This document shows positions 50,353 to 63,120 of a stretch of DNA of 64,000 bases, in pieces; positions within the stretch are counted from its first letter, which is position 1, and the number at the start of each line of letters is the position of its first letter. Below the pieces are notes generated by a model that saw only the letters and a list, made by a program, of their open reading frames with translations, did not search any database and was not told where the DNA came from. The position numbers and the translations under genes were made by a program. The stretch comes from Panulirus ornatus (Eukaryota; Arthropoda; Malacostraca; Decapoda; Palinuridae): assembly GCF_036320965.1 (NCBI RefSeq), contig NC_092269.1, positions 26,404,872 through 26,468,871 of the forward strand, written 5' to 3'.

Positions 50353-51219
50353 GAGCCGATATCGCTGTGTAAGGTCTTGACGCTGCGAAGGTTTAGGTTC
50401 AATGATATCACAACTTTTCTTGTTATGTTTCCTACAGCGATAAGAAATACCGCACGGGTATTGGGCCTTGAGATACACGTTTAATGACCTTATGGCCTAC
50501 AATAGCAAGGTGGAAACCTTCTTGTAAGTAGGGCCGTCGTGATGTCATTATAACTTCGATGTTTCCCCTGATGGAGTCTGTGTTTATATGGTGCATGATT
50601 GCGGTTTCCTCTCAGTACATGGAATACGTATCTGTGATACGTTGCTCTGTTGGCAGCACATGGGATCAACTTACATGAAGAGGGTCGGGGTGTCTGCTCT
50701 CTGTTTTAGGGGCGAGAGGCTGCTGCCTCGGGACTTACAGAGTCAGCGAGACGTGGTCTTGCCTGATAGTATGCCACAGGAGGGAACTTCTGCCATTAAT
50801 CGTCCGAGCAGCGTTACATATGACGCCCTAGCCGTGCACGGGAGTCTCGACTGCGACAGACTGTTCAGTAGGGCTGTTTCATTCCGTGGAACGAGTGAGA
50901 GCCAGGGGGGTCGGGGATCACTTAATTGGATAATCAGGGGAAGCATGAGGGTGCCAGGCCAGGGGAGATTAATGAGCTGCACCCTCTCCCAGATGACCTC
51001 ACTCGACGCTCAAGGGGATCAGGTTTGTTCCTCGGAGTTCATCCGGCGTTCGAAGGATAATAAAGACTCTGCACGAACGTCCTCTTGGAAAATAGTAAGC
51101 GGGGATGGGATCCCCGCACGCGATATGTGTTTAAATATTAGATTCTACCTCGCTGAGGACACGAGGTGGGGCAAGCAGCTGAGACCAGTGGTTATGTGAC
51201 AGCCTCGCTCTCTTATCGT
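50353..51219. other. Unassigned, GC-richer single-copy-looking DNA
   Basis: Contains a 203-codon plus-strand frame (50,588-51,199). Its translation lacks recognisable motifs, signal peptide or membrane segments, and no splice-site structure is convincing, so I do not call a gene. Base composition is higher in GC than the LINE array. Confidence 0.4.
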
Positions 51220-51235
51220 ACACACACACTCACGC

Positions 51236-51273
<38 letters not shown>

Positions 51274-51300
51274 ACACACACACACACACACACGTACGCA

Positions 51301-51350
<50 letters not shown>

Positions 51351-51374
51351 CACACACGCACACACACACACACA

Positions 51375-51448
<74 letters not shown>

Positions 51449-51460
51449 CACGCACACACA

Positions 51461-51529
<69 letters not shown>
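51220..51529. repeat. (CA)n microsatellite, about 310 bases with interruptions
   Basis: CA tract broken by CGTA, ATA and CACG variants. The translated Thr-His and Cys-Val frames over it are meaningless. Confidence 0.95.
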
Positions 51530-51600
51530 GCGACGTTGCCCCTCGAATGTAAAACGCCCTCCCCGCACAATACAGAGAGGCAGTTTACATACGCTGGCAT

Positions 51601-51602
<2 letters not shown>

Positions 51603-51650
<48 letters not shown>

Positions 51651-51722
51651 ATACACAGGAGTAAAGACTCGGTGCATATAAATAAGGCTGAGACGGGAGC
51701 AACACGAGTGTAAAACTCTCTC
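51603..51722 (+). repeat. (GT)n and family D repeat, second copy
   Basis: (GT)23 followed by ACATACACAGGAGTAAAGAC and GAGCAACACGAGTGTAAAAC, matching 29,958-30,060. Again a (CA)n lies just upstream. Confidence 0.7.
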
Positions 51723-52394
51723 CCAGTGATACATAAACAGTGGTCACAAACAGTACCATGTACCACGTAGGACTCAGGGGTCGGCTCAGGGGTCATGACC
51801 AGTGGGATGTGTGGAGGAGGAGGGGAGAGTCGTAAGATGGAGGACGAATAAACGGTATGAATCAATCACGTCTCCTGATACGTGTACGTTCAGCATAAGG
51901 AGACGTCATCAAAGACTCGCAGCTGCACAGCCTTGACAATGCTGCTTAATTACTCACCTGAGGAAATAAAAAAGATAGTGCGAGGCGGAGCGAGGCAGCA
52001 TGGCGGATGCATTACGGCAGCATGCGGCACCAACGAATGATGCTATATCAGCCCTCACGGTCATCGTGCACTGGGGTAGATATCGCATGATGCTGCAGAG
52101 GCCGGGGAGGTCATTATAGTCCCGTCCTGGCCAGGTTTATGAGGAAGAGCAGCGCTGTGCCAACACACAGCCCGGCTACGACCCAGAGCCCGGGTACTTA
52201 CTAGCACGGCCGACGAGGCTGTAGGTCATGTAGCCTTGAGTAAAGTGGGCAAAAACCGTAGCCCACGTACTCACTAGCACAGCCCAGGGTCCTCTGGTCA
52301 TGAGTTAGGCAGGCACAGCCCAGGAGGGTGTAGATCATGTAACCCCGAGTTAACCGAGTAGAAAACGTATCCCTGGGATGTGAGCAAATGAGGT
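51723..52394. other. Unassigned DNA with a weak tandem duplication
   Basis: Between about 52,150 and 52,360, blocks resembling TACT(T/C)ACTAGCAC(G/A)GCC and TAG(G/A)TCATGTA(G/A)CC recur two or three times about 60-80 bases apart. No gene seen. Confidence 0.4.
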
Positions 52395-52413
52395 ACACAC
52401 ACACACACACACA

Positions 52414-52493
<80 letters not shown>
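52395..52493. repeat. (CA)n microsatellite
   Basis: About 49 units with ATA and TCA interruptions, next to the 3' end of a minus-strand LINE whose tail is ATATATACACACATGTGTAT. Confidence 0.95.
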
Positions 52494-52496
<3 letters not shown>

Positions 52497-52509
52497 GTAT
52501 ATATACACA

Positions 52510-53790
52510 CATGTGTATATATACTTAGTCGCTGTCTCTCGCGTTAGCGAGGTAGCGCAAGGAAGCAGACGAAAGAGTGGCCCAACCCACCCACATACAG
52601 ATGTATATATATATACACTCCCACACACGCACATATACATACCTATACGTTTCAATCTATACATACATATACGTACACAAAGAAATACATATATACACAT
52701 GTACATATTCATACTTGCTGCCCTCAGGCATTCCCGTCGCCACCCCGCCACACATGAAATGTCACCTCCCTACCCCCGCACGCGCGTGAGGTAGCGCTAG
52801 GAAAAGACAACAAAGGCCACATTCGTTCACACACAGTCTCTAGCTGTCATATGTAATGCACCGAAACCACAGCTTCCTTTCCACATCCAGGCCCTACAAA
52901 ACTCTCCATGATTTATCCTAGACGCTTCACATGCCATGGCTCAATCCATTGACAGCACGTCGACCCCGGTATACCACATCGTTCCAATTCACTCTATACC
53001 TTGCACGCCTATCACCCTCCTGCATGTTTAGGCCCCGATCACTCAAAATCTTTTTCACTCCATCCTTCCACCTCCAATATGGTCTCCCACTTCTCGTTCC
53101 CTGCACCTTTGACACACATATATCCTCTTTGTCAATCTTTCCTCACTCATTCTCTCCATGTGACCAAGCCATTTCAATACATCCTTTTCCACTCTCTCAA
53201 CCACACTCTTTCTATTATCACACATCTCTCTTACTCTTTCATTACTTACTCGATCAAACCACCTCACACCACATATTCTCCTCAAACATCTCATTTCCAA
53301 CCCATCCACCCTCCTCCGCACAACCCTATCTATAGCCCACGCCTTGCACCCATATAACATTGTTGGAACCACTCTTCTTTCAAACATACCCGTTTTTGCT
53401 TTTCGAGATAATGTTCTCGCCTTCCACACATTCTTCAACGCTCTCAGAAACGTCGCCCCCTCCCCCACCCTGTGACTCATTTCCGCTTCCATGGTTACAT
53501 CCGCTGTTAAATCCATTCCTAGATATCTAAAACACTTCACTTCCTCCAGTCTTTCTCCATTCAAACTTACCTCCCAATTGACTTGTCCTTCAATCGTACT
53601 GTACCTAATAACCTTGCTCTTATTCACATTTACTCTCAGCTTTCTTCTCTCACACACTTTACCAAACTCAGTCACCAGCTTCTGCAGTTTCTCACCCGAA
53701 TCAACCACCAGCGCTGTATCATCAGCGAACAACAACTGACTCACATTCCAAGCCCTGTCATCCACAACAGACTGCATGTACATATATACA
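52510..53790 (-). mobile_element. RTE-like LINE, 5'-truncated, long terminus subfamily
   Basis: Hairpin at 52,528-52,558 (CGCTACCTCGCTAACGCGAG), long 3' UTR, terminus [12 protein letters not shown] with CGA. A frame is open through [32 protein letters not shown] and [17 protein letters not shown] up to [10 protein letters not shown] at about 53,775. A base loss near 53,110 shifts the last part. 5' end at TGCATGTACATATATACATA, blending into (TA)n. The tail is beside (CA)n rather than pure (TA)n. Confidence 0.88.
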
Positions 53791-53805
53791 TACATATACA
53801 CAGTC

Positions 53806-55812
<2,007 letters not shown>

Positions 55813-55822
55813 ACATATATAC

Positions 55823-55827
<5 letters not shown>

Positions 55828-55900
<73 letters not shown>
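55828..55900. repeat. (TA)n
   Basis: About 36 units between a LINE 5' end and an older LINE relative. Confidence 0.95.
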
Positions 55901-55903
<3 letters not shown>

Positions 55904-56235
55904 CTTGCCTTTATCCATTCCTGGCGCTACCCCGCCCTACAGAAAAAAGCATCGCTACCCCCCGCTTCAGCGAAGTAGCGCCAGGAAAAGTAGAGCCACA
56001 TTCGTTCCCACTCAGTACCTAGCTGTCATGTGCATGCACTGAAACTATAGCTCCCTATCCACTTTCAGGCCCCAATGACCATTCCATAATAACATCACAC
56101 ATCCTTGCTGCAGACTGGCATTCACAGGGAGCCCAACTCTCTCCTGCCTTCTTACTCGTACACAATCCTTATATCATTGCTAGAGAAAATTCATGCTTAT
56201 CTCCCACACTATATACTCTTAATACCTTCCACAAA
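55901..56235 (-). mobile_element. Old, diverged LINE relative with internal deletion
   Basis: On plus: GCGAAGTAGCGCCAGGAAAA, CATTCGTTCCCACTCAGTAC and TAGCTGTCATGTGCATGCAC match the long 3' UTR; then at about 56,090 it jumps to RT motif B region (AACATCACACATCCTTGCTG) and ends at ATACTCTTAATACCTTCCAC (motif A side). About 0.8 kb of RT C-terminus is missing. More divergent than any other RTE-like copy here, so an older subfamily. Confidence 0.75.
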
Positions 56236-56302
56236 GGTCACAGACATAAGTTTGATCCAGTATTTACTGATAATGTCGAGGAAATATGAAACAACATTAA
56301 CC

Positions 56303-56370
56303 ACTACAGCCCGAGAATCGAACCCTGGGTCATCTGTGTGGCAGGCAGGTAACCTAAACCCCTAGAAAAC
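56303..56370 (-). mobile_element. tRNA-like SINE head (Gly-like), copy 1
   Basis: The minus strand contains CTGCCTGCCACACAGATGAC followed by CCAGGGTTCGATTCTCGGGC. The GGTTCGATTC is a good B box/T-arm, and TGCCTGCCACACAG resembles a tRNA-Gly(GCC) anticodon arm. The A-box part (GGTTTAGGTTACC) is weak and the acceptor stem does not pair, so it is not a working tRNA. Confidence 0.5.
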
Positions 56371-56476
56371 AACAAGTCTAAAACAGCATCAGCTGATTCT
56401 CGGATCTCGTGATGCGTCACGCGTCCTTACTGACGAGGGGGACATATTGCCGCTCCCGCTCTTGACAGGGAAGTAA

Positions 56477-56807
56477 GGCCTGATGCACACTACAGCTCCG
56501 CTCACGGTCCGCTCACTGTTCGCTCTCGCTCCGGTTAAATATGTTTATATGTATTGTAATGGCGTCATGCACACTGTCGCTCACGGTTCGCTCGCGTTCC
56601 GATCACGCGGAAGCAACGGTCATGCAAAAGATATTTTGAGCGGAGCGGGAGCGTCTCGTGAGCGGAGAGAGAGCGGACCGTGACCGGGGCGGGAGCGGAT
56701 CGTGCCCGGAGCCAGAGCTGACCGTGACCGGAGCGGGAGCGGACTGCGACTGGAGCAGGAGCTGACCGTGACTGGAGCGTGAGCAAAGCAGTAGTGTGCA
56801 TCAGGCC
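56477..56807. mobile_element. PIF/Harbinger-type MITE with TAA target duplication
   Basis: Terminal inverted repeats GGCCTGATGCACACTAC (56,477-56,493) and its exact complement (56,791-56,807), with imperfect pairing continuing for about 13 bases (GCTCCGCTCACG against GCTTTGCTCACG). The element is flanked by TAA on both sides (56,474-56,476 and 56,808-56,810), the TWA duplication typical of PIF/Harbinger. The inside is full of GC-rich GACCGTGAGCGGAGCGGGAG variants and an internal TIR-like CATGCACACTGTCGCTCACG at about 56,564. 331 bases, no transposase. Confidence 0.8.
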
Positions 56808-56864
56808 TAAATTTCCTCCCGAGGTATAGCAGTAATGTGTATGTACCTCATCCACGTACCGTAC

Positions 56865-56965
56865 ACGTGATATTTATCACTATAAGCCAAGAATCAGACC
56901 TCGGTCTATCAGTGTGGCAGCTCATCGTGGTCGAGGGATTAAGCTACCCGGCGATCCGTCCTGAA
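56865..56965 (-). mobile_element. tRNA-like SINE head, copy 2 (diverged)
   Basis: The minus strand reads CTGCCACACTGATAGACCGA then GGTCTGATTCTTGGC, parallel to copy 1. The B box is decayed (GGTCTGATTC). An A-box-like GGGTAGCTTAATCCC is about 40 bases upstream. Confidence 0.45.
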
Positions 56966-57719
56966 ACTAATCAACAGGATCACAAGACAACTGATCCCGT
57001 AACTTTGTGGTCGAACCCAAAAGTGTGGAGGATAACTCTCAATGTTTTATGGTTTCAGTAATTACCGCCTCCTTAACTTACTGATGATTCTATTTGAACT
57101 TCTTCATTTTTCTCTTCCATTATTTCCCTGTAGACGTCGCTGGCTTCCACCCTACCATTATCTACTCCCAACTACTGCTGCCACCTACCCTGTTACCTTC
57201 ATCCACCTTCCCTTAATCTTCTTTCATCTACTCAATACTTACTCCCACCTACCCATTGACCTCTTAAATACCTGTTTACCTACTTCCACCTATCTAGTTT
57301 GTGTCTCCACCCATCCATTACTTATTTCCACACACTTATTACCTACTTCTACTTGCCCATTGCCTATTACCTACTACTCATTGCCTATTTCTACTTTCCT
57401 ATCGGCTAATTTTCCCATCGTCTAATCTTACTTTCCACTTCCATCTACTGATCATCTACTTGCATCAACACATGACCTTCACCCACTTATCCTTTGCTAA
57501 CTACACTTAACGATCGTCTGTTGCCACCTGCTTACCACCTACTCTCTCCAACTAATCACCTTCTTCCACCCGCCCACTGCCTACTTCCAGTGAAATATTG
57601 CCATAATCTACTTACATCTACCTACTGTCTACATCCATCTACCCACTGTCTATTTATACCCATCCGTCCCCCAGCACTTACACCCACTTACACTCTTCTT
57701 GCACCAGCCTACATCCTCG
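56966..57719. other. C/T-rich DNA grading into a minisatellite
   Basis: From about 57,120 the plus strand is pyrimidine-rich with loosely repeated CCACCTACC/ACTTATT motifs (periodicity unclear). Open frames here reflect the composition and are not genes. Confidence 0.5.
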
Positions 57720-57727
57720 GATTCCAT

Positions 57728-58175
57728 CCACTTATCCTGCACCTTACTTCATTATCCAGCCACTTATCCCACACCTTACCCTGTTATCCGCCCACTTGTC
57801 CTGCACCTTACCTCATTATCCAGCCACTTATCCCGCACCTTACCTCATTATCCAGCCACTTATCCCGCACCTTACCCCATTATCCAGCCATTTATCCCGC
57901 ACCTTACCCCATTACCCAGCCACTTATCCCGCACCTTACGTCATTATCCAGCCACTTATCCCGTACCTTACCTCATTATCCAGCCACTTATCCCGCACCT
58001 TACCCCATTATCCAGCCACTTATCCCGTACCTTACCTCATTATCCAGCCACTTATCCCGCACCTTACCCCATTATCCAGCCATTTATCCAGCACCTTACC
58101 CCATTATCCAGCCATTTATCCCGCACCTTACCCCATTATCCAGCCACTTATCCCACACCTTACCCCATTATCCAC
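57728..58175. repeat. 32-base minisatellite, about 14 units
   Basis: Unit CCACTTATCCCGCACCTTAC followed by C(T/C)CATTATCCAG. Adjacent units differ at one to three sites, notably CACTTAT/CATTTAT and TACCTC/TACCCC. The period of 32 is not a multiple of three, which is why all three plus frames stay open. Confidence 0.92.
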
Positions 58176-58212
58176 CGATTACTATCGACTACACTCACTT
58201 CCGATGATAATA

Positions 58213-58500
58213 TGATGCACCTATCCACATCATCCGCACCTATCCACATCACCAGCACCTATACACATTATCCGCATTTATACACATCATCCCACCCATC
58301 CACATCACCCCCAATTATCCACATCACCCCACCTATCCACATCACCCCCAATTATCCACATCACCCCAAATATCCACATCACCCCCAATTATCCACATCA
58401 CCCGCACCTATCCACATCACCCCCAATTACCCACATCACCCCACCTATCCACATCACCCCACCTATCCACTTCACCCGCACCTATCCCCATCACCCACTC
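58213..58500. repeat. 18-20-base minisatellite
   Basis: About 15 units of CACCTATCCACATCACCC and CAATTATCCACATCACCCC. Distinct in unit from the 32-base array just upstream but similar in C/A/T composition. Confidence 0.9.
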
Positions 58501-58930
58501 CACTTGCCCCAGCGTTTCCAACATCTCCAGCTTCCTAGCTCGCCCTTCATGCGTCCCCACGCGCGCACGCTCCTCCCCATCCTAACCCCATCTTGAACCC
58601 GTGCCATTCTCCTCCTCTTCCTCCTTCACCTGCTGGAGTGTCTGCCACGTACTGATTGGCGAATCAGGAACCCCATTCAACGTGTCCCTTCAGAGCAGAG
58701 TTCTAATATCCCCAGGGCCCAGTGGGCGCCACCAGGATTGGGTAGTTCATGAAGCGTTCCCATTATAATATAGTTATGAAAGCCAATCACTTTGTTAGAC
58801 TCAGGTAGGAAGAAAATATTTTATGGCGTGTTCTTTATTGCCTCATCAAACCAAGGGTTTACAGGACACCATCAGTAAATAGCAAACCAAACATATTTTT
58901 CGTGAAGAATTCTGGCTTAGGTTACCGGCA
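58501..58930. other. Unassigned DNA
   Basis: No repeat or gene recognised. Confidence 0.4.
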
Positions 58931-59060
<130 letters not shown>

Positions 59061-59074
59061 TATCTATTTCATTT

Positions 59075-59560
59075 ATTTATTATACTTTGTCGCCGTGTCC
59101 CGCGTTAGCGAGGTAGCACAAGGAAACAGACGAAAGAATGGCCCAACCCACCCACATACACATTTATGTACATACACGTTTACACACACATATACATACC
59201 TATACATTTCAACGTATTCATATATATACACACACAGACATATACATATATACACATCTACATAATTCATACTTGCTGCCTTTATTCATTCCGTCGCCAC
59301 CCCGCCACACATGAAATAACAAACCCTCCCCACGCATATGCGCGAGGTAGCGTTAGGAAAAGACAACAAAGGCCACATCCGTTCACACTCAGTCTCTAGC
59401 TGTCATGTATAATGCACCGAAACCACAGCTCCCTTTCCACATCCAGGCCCCTCACAACTTTCCGTGGTTTACCCCAGACGCTTCACATGCCCTGGTTCAA
59501 TCCATTGACAGTACGTCGACATCGTTCCAATTCACTCTATTCCTTGCACGCCTTCCACTC
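59075..59560 (-). mobile_element. RTE-like LINE, 3' end only, long 3' UTR
   Basis: Hairpin at about 59,090-59,118 (CTACCTCGCTAACGCGGGAC), full long UTR, terminus region with CGTCGACATCG, where GGTATACCAC is deleted. It ends within the last 15 codons, then ATATCTGC and (TA)n. Confidence 0.85.
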
Positions 59561-59578
59561 ATCTATGATATCTATATC

Positions 59579-59581
<3 letters not shown>

Positions 59582-59647
<66 letters not shown>
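59582..59647. repeat. (TA)n
   Basis: About 33 units, tail of the following UTR fragment. Confidence 0.95.
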
Positions 59648-59655
<8 letters not shown>

Positions 59656-59807
59656 TACTATTATTATTATTTTGCTTTGTCGCTGTCTCCCGCGTTAGCG
59701 AGGTAGCGCAAGGAAACAGACGAAAGAATGGCCCAACCTACCCACATATACATGTATATACATACACGGCCACACAAGCAAGTATACATACCTATACATC
59801 TCAACGT

Positions 59808-59811
<4 letters not shown>
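59648..59811 (-). mobile_element. LINE distal 3' UTR fragment
   Basis: Hairpin at 59,680-59,712 and about 100 bases of distal UTR up to CAACGTATAC, then (TA)n. Only the terminal 140 bases of the element are present, bounded by (TA)n on both sides. Confidence 0.85.

Positions 59812-59895
<84 letters not shown>
59812..59895. repeat. (TA)n
   Basis: Forty-two units. Confidence 0.95.
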
Positions 59896-59898
<3 letters not shown>

Positions 59899-60222
59899 GG
59901 AGAGAGTGAGTGTGAACGTACTGACAAGTGACGGAAAATGTCCTTGGGTTTTTTTGTCGTTTCACGAGCCTTCCTTCACCTTTGCCGCCCGAACGAATTA
60001 GCATCAGAGGCAGACGATAAAGCCTTTGAGAGGGAAAATGTCCCTGTTTAATATTCTGACGTCGGGGGGGAAAAGTTATATAATTTTAGGTCTGTCCTTA
60101 ATTTTCACAGACCGCCTTCCACGATGAATGGATTTCTGCCGTGTTAATATATCATACTTATTCTCGCGAGAGCGTAAGTCCTATTTTGCAAACTGGATTT
60201 AAATTCAAGCAACATGATGTAC

Positions 60223-60226
<4 letters not shown>
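59896..60226. other. Unassigned DNA
   Basis: No gene or repeat recognised. Confidence 0.4.

Positions 60227-60311
<85 letters not shown>
60227..60311. repeat. (CT)n microsatellite
   Basis: About 42 CT units. Confidence 0.95.
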
Positions 60312-60316
<5 letters not shown>

Positions 60317-60524
60317 ACAATTTTCATCGAGTGGGAGAGGGTGAAGCGGTAAAGAAAAAAAGGAAGAAAAAACATATTTTTGGTGGCCTTTGAGTCTGGT
60401 GCCCGAGGGAAGTATAAATTCAAACATTCCTGGAAGTTTTACCAAAACCCCGGCCGCTCTGGATTTTGATTTTCGTAGCTTTACGACGAAGGGTAAAGGG
60501 GAGTGAGGATGAGAGCATAGATGG

Positions 60525-61815
60525 AGGTGATGGTAAGATTTGTGGATAGAAGGAAGTAGATGGGAAGGTGATGGTGAGATTAGTGGGTAGAAAGGAGATG
60601 GGGAAGTGATGGTGAGATTAGTGGGTAGAAAGGAGATGGGGAGGTGATGATGAGAGTAGCGGGTAGAAAGAAGGAGATGGGGAGATGCTGGTGAGAGTTG
60701 TGGGTAGAAAGAAGGAGATGGGTAGGTGATGGTGAGAGTTGTGGGTAGAAAGAAGGAGATGGGGAGGTGATGATGAGAGTAGCGGGTAGAAAGAAGGAGA
60801 TGGGTAGGTGATGGTGAGAGTTGTGGGTAGAAAGAAGGAGATGGGGAGGTGATGGTGAGAGTTGTGGGTAGAAGGAAGTAGATGGGGAGGTTGTGATCAG
60901 AGTTGAGGGTAGAAGGAAGTAGGTGATGGTCAGGTGATGGGGAGGTGATGGTCAAAGTTTTGGGTAGAAGGAAGGAGATGGGGAATTGATGGTTATAGGT
61001 GTGGGTAGAAGGAAAGAGAGAGAGAGGTGATGGAGAGAGCTGAAGATAGAGAGAAGGAATTGGGGAGGTGATGGTGAGAGCTGCTGGTAGAAGAAAGGAG
61101 ATGGGGAGGTGATAATGGGAGCTGTGAGTGGAAGGAAGGGGATAGGGAGGTGATGGTGAGAGTTGTGGGGAGAAGGAAGGAGATTGGGAGGTAATGGTCA
61201 GAGTTGTGGGTAGAAAGAAGATGGGGAGGTGATGGTGAGAGGTGTAGGTAGAAAGAAGGAGAGAGAGAGAGGTGATGGTGAAAGCTGAAGATAGAAGGAA
61301 TTGGAGAGGTGATGGTGAGAGCTGTGGGTAGGAGGAAGGAGATGGGGAGGTGATAGTGAGAGTTGTGGGTAGTTGGGAAGAGAGGGAGATGATGGTGAGA
61401 CTTCTCAGTACAAGGAAAAAAGAGGGATGTGATGGTGAGAACTGTGGGTAGATGGAAAGAGAAACGGAGGTATTAATGAGAGTTGTGGGTAGACAGAAGG
61501 AGAGGGGAGATGATGGTGAGAGGTGTGGGTAGATGGAAGGAAATGTTAGTGATAGTGAGTGCTGTGGGTAGACGAAATGATAGGGAGATGATGGTGAGAG
61601 GTGTGAGTAGATGGAGGGGGAGGAGGAGGAGGTGATAGTGAGGATTGTAGGTAGATGTAAGTAGAGGAAGATGATGGTGAGAGATGAGGGTAGAAGAAAA
61701 TAGAGGAGACGATGGTTAGCACAGTAAGTAGATGGAAGTAGAGGAGCGGGAGGGGGGATGGGAGGGATGATGATGGCGAGGGTTGGACTTACAAGGAAGG
61801 GAGAAGGAGGTGATG
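60525..61815. repeat. Purine-rich minisatellite, unit about 38-41 bases
   Basis: About 30 units built on GGAGATGGGGAGGTGATGGT then GAGAGTTGTGGGTAGAAGGA with length variants (38-41). The left third is more homogeneous; units to the right (61,380 on) diverge. The strand is G/A-rich throughout, giving a long open frame on the complementary strand (60,158-61,819) that is only repeat. Confidence 0.9.
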
Positions 61816-61937
61816 GCAAAGATTTTCAATGATATTGATTTTTTTCAACCCATGACGTGAACCCAGCCGCAGTGCCAGGAGAGGTAAAGTCCTGCATCAT
61901 CCTGATGTAAGTGTTGCTGAACAATTCTCCACACTAC

Positions 61938-61980
61938 AATGTACTTATGGTCCTGCAGACGGCGGGACCATAAGTACATT
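61938..61980. repeat. Perfect 16-bp hairpin palindrome with 11-nt loop
   Basis: AATGTACTTATGGTCC, loop of 11, then its exact complement GGACCATAAGTACATT. Confidence 0.95.
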
Positions 61981-62009
61981 TCATTCGAGGATGACGAAAG
62001 AGGCAGAGA

Positions 62010-63120
62010 AATGTGAGGTAGTTGAGCCTTTAGCTGCTCTTTTCAGGACGTCACTTGCGACAGGGAAAAAGTTCTAGAGGAATGGAAGTTTGCCAATTAA
62101 AACATTGCCCGGATATAGTCGTCCAATTATCTTAACGTCTATAGTTGACAAACTTACAGTAACCACTGCTCAGAGCAAGATTGTAAAGCATTTAGAGAAC
62201 CATCAATTAACCATCGATTCTCAGCATGGTTTTTGACACATCCGTTTTAATGTGTTTTATAGCAATATGAGCACGGAGTTGTACTTTAATATGAGCATGG
62301 AGTTGTACTTCAATATGAGCATGGAGTTGTACTTTAATATGAGCATGGAGTTGTACTTCAATATGAGCATGGAGTTGTACTTCGGTGGATAGAAAATTGG
62401 TGGACCGACCATCAATAGAGTAGTGATTAATGATTGGAAGTAACAAGTGACGTGCCACAAGGATCAGTCGTAGAACCTGTTCTGTTCTTCATATGATAAT
62501 GTGCTACACTGTAAACCGCAGAAACTCGCAGAGGAGAAGCAGGTTGGAAAATAATCTACGACACATACTGAAGGTCTGCAGCTTCAGACTGATTTAGACA
62601 TACTGATAGACTGGGCTCACAGGTGGCAAATGAATTTCTGATATGACAGTGCAAAGTTTAACAGATCAGTTGTAGAAATGAGAGTGCAAGCTGCAGTCTA
62701 AATTGTGTTGAGCTACCAAAGATAAATAAGGAAAAATCTTTGGATGTCATAATCTCTGGAGATCCAGAGCCAAGTAAACAGTGCACAGAAAGAGTAACAA
62801 GAGCGAACACAGTTCTGGGATTCATATGTCTGAGGATAAAATATGTCTTCACCCTTTTCTAAGCGACTGATGCATCCCCACTTTGAAGTACCGTATTGTG
62901 TTCAGTTTTGTTCATCGTACTCCAAAAAAAGATTTAGAAAAGATATAGACATAAGGAGGCAGTACAGAAGCGAGTAACGAAGATCATTCTCGGACTGAGA
63001 AACAATTGCTATGACAGCCAAATAAACAAGTTAAATTCACGTAGCTTAGAAAATAGAAGATTAAGAGGTTATCTAATCCTAGTATGCAAAACTACCAAAT
63101 GGCTTTGACATTTGACAGAC
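62010..63120 (+). mobile_element. Degenerate CR1-like LINE reverse transcriptase
   Basis: Plus-strand pieces in RT order: VVEPLAALFRTSLATGK, RPIILTSIVDKL, IVKHLENHQLTIDSQHGF (62,180-62,237), a minisatellite replacing part of the palm, DRPSIEVVINDWK, VTSDVPQGSVVEPVLFF (62,446-62,495, motif B), LQTDLDILIDWAHRWQMNF (62,580), KSLDVIISGDPEPSKQCTER and VTRANTVLGFI (62,730-62,820), and KRVTKIILGLRNNCY (62,970). Motif C (FADD) is not found and a gap lies near 62,500-62,540. Multiple stops. Same broad group as the fragments at 3.2-4.6 kb, and different from the RTE-like family. Confidence 0.8.
62264..62383. repeat. 24-base minisatellite inside a LINE, five units
   Basis: Five tandem AATATGAGCATGGAGTTGTA plus CTT(C/T) units; the first has GCACGG. 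It interrupts the CR1-like RT between SQHGF and the GxPQGSV block. Confidence 0.93.

Noticed and set aside
50588..51199. 203-codon frame in GC-richer DNA considered as a host gene
   Set aside because: No recognisable domain, signal or splice pattern; its length is plausible by chance in this composition. It could be rechecked with transcript data.
57728..58175. Regular 32-base repeats considered as a CRISPR array
   Set aside because: Units are directly adjacent with no variable spacers, no cas genes are near, and the window is eukaryotic.
57494..58538. Overlapping 139-279-codon plus frames with repeated HYPATYPAPYPII-type peptides, at first sight a repeat protein
   Set aside because: All three frames are open because the 32-base unit lacks stops; the period is not a multiple of three, so no selected protein repeat is expected.
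60158..61819. 553-codon minus-strand frame rich in serine, proline, leucine and threonine
   Set aside because: It is the complement of the purine-rich minisatellite plus (CT)n; length comes from repeat composition.
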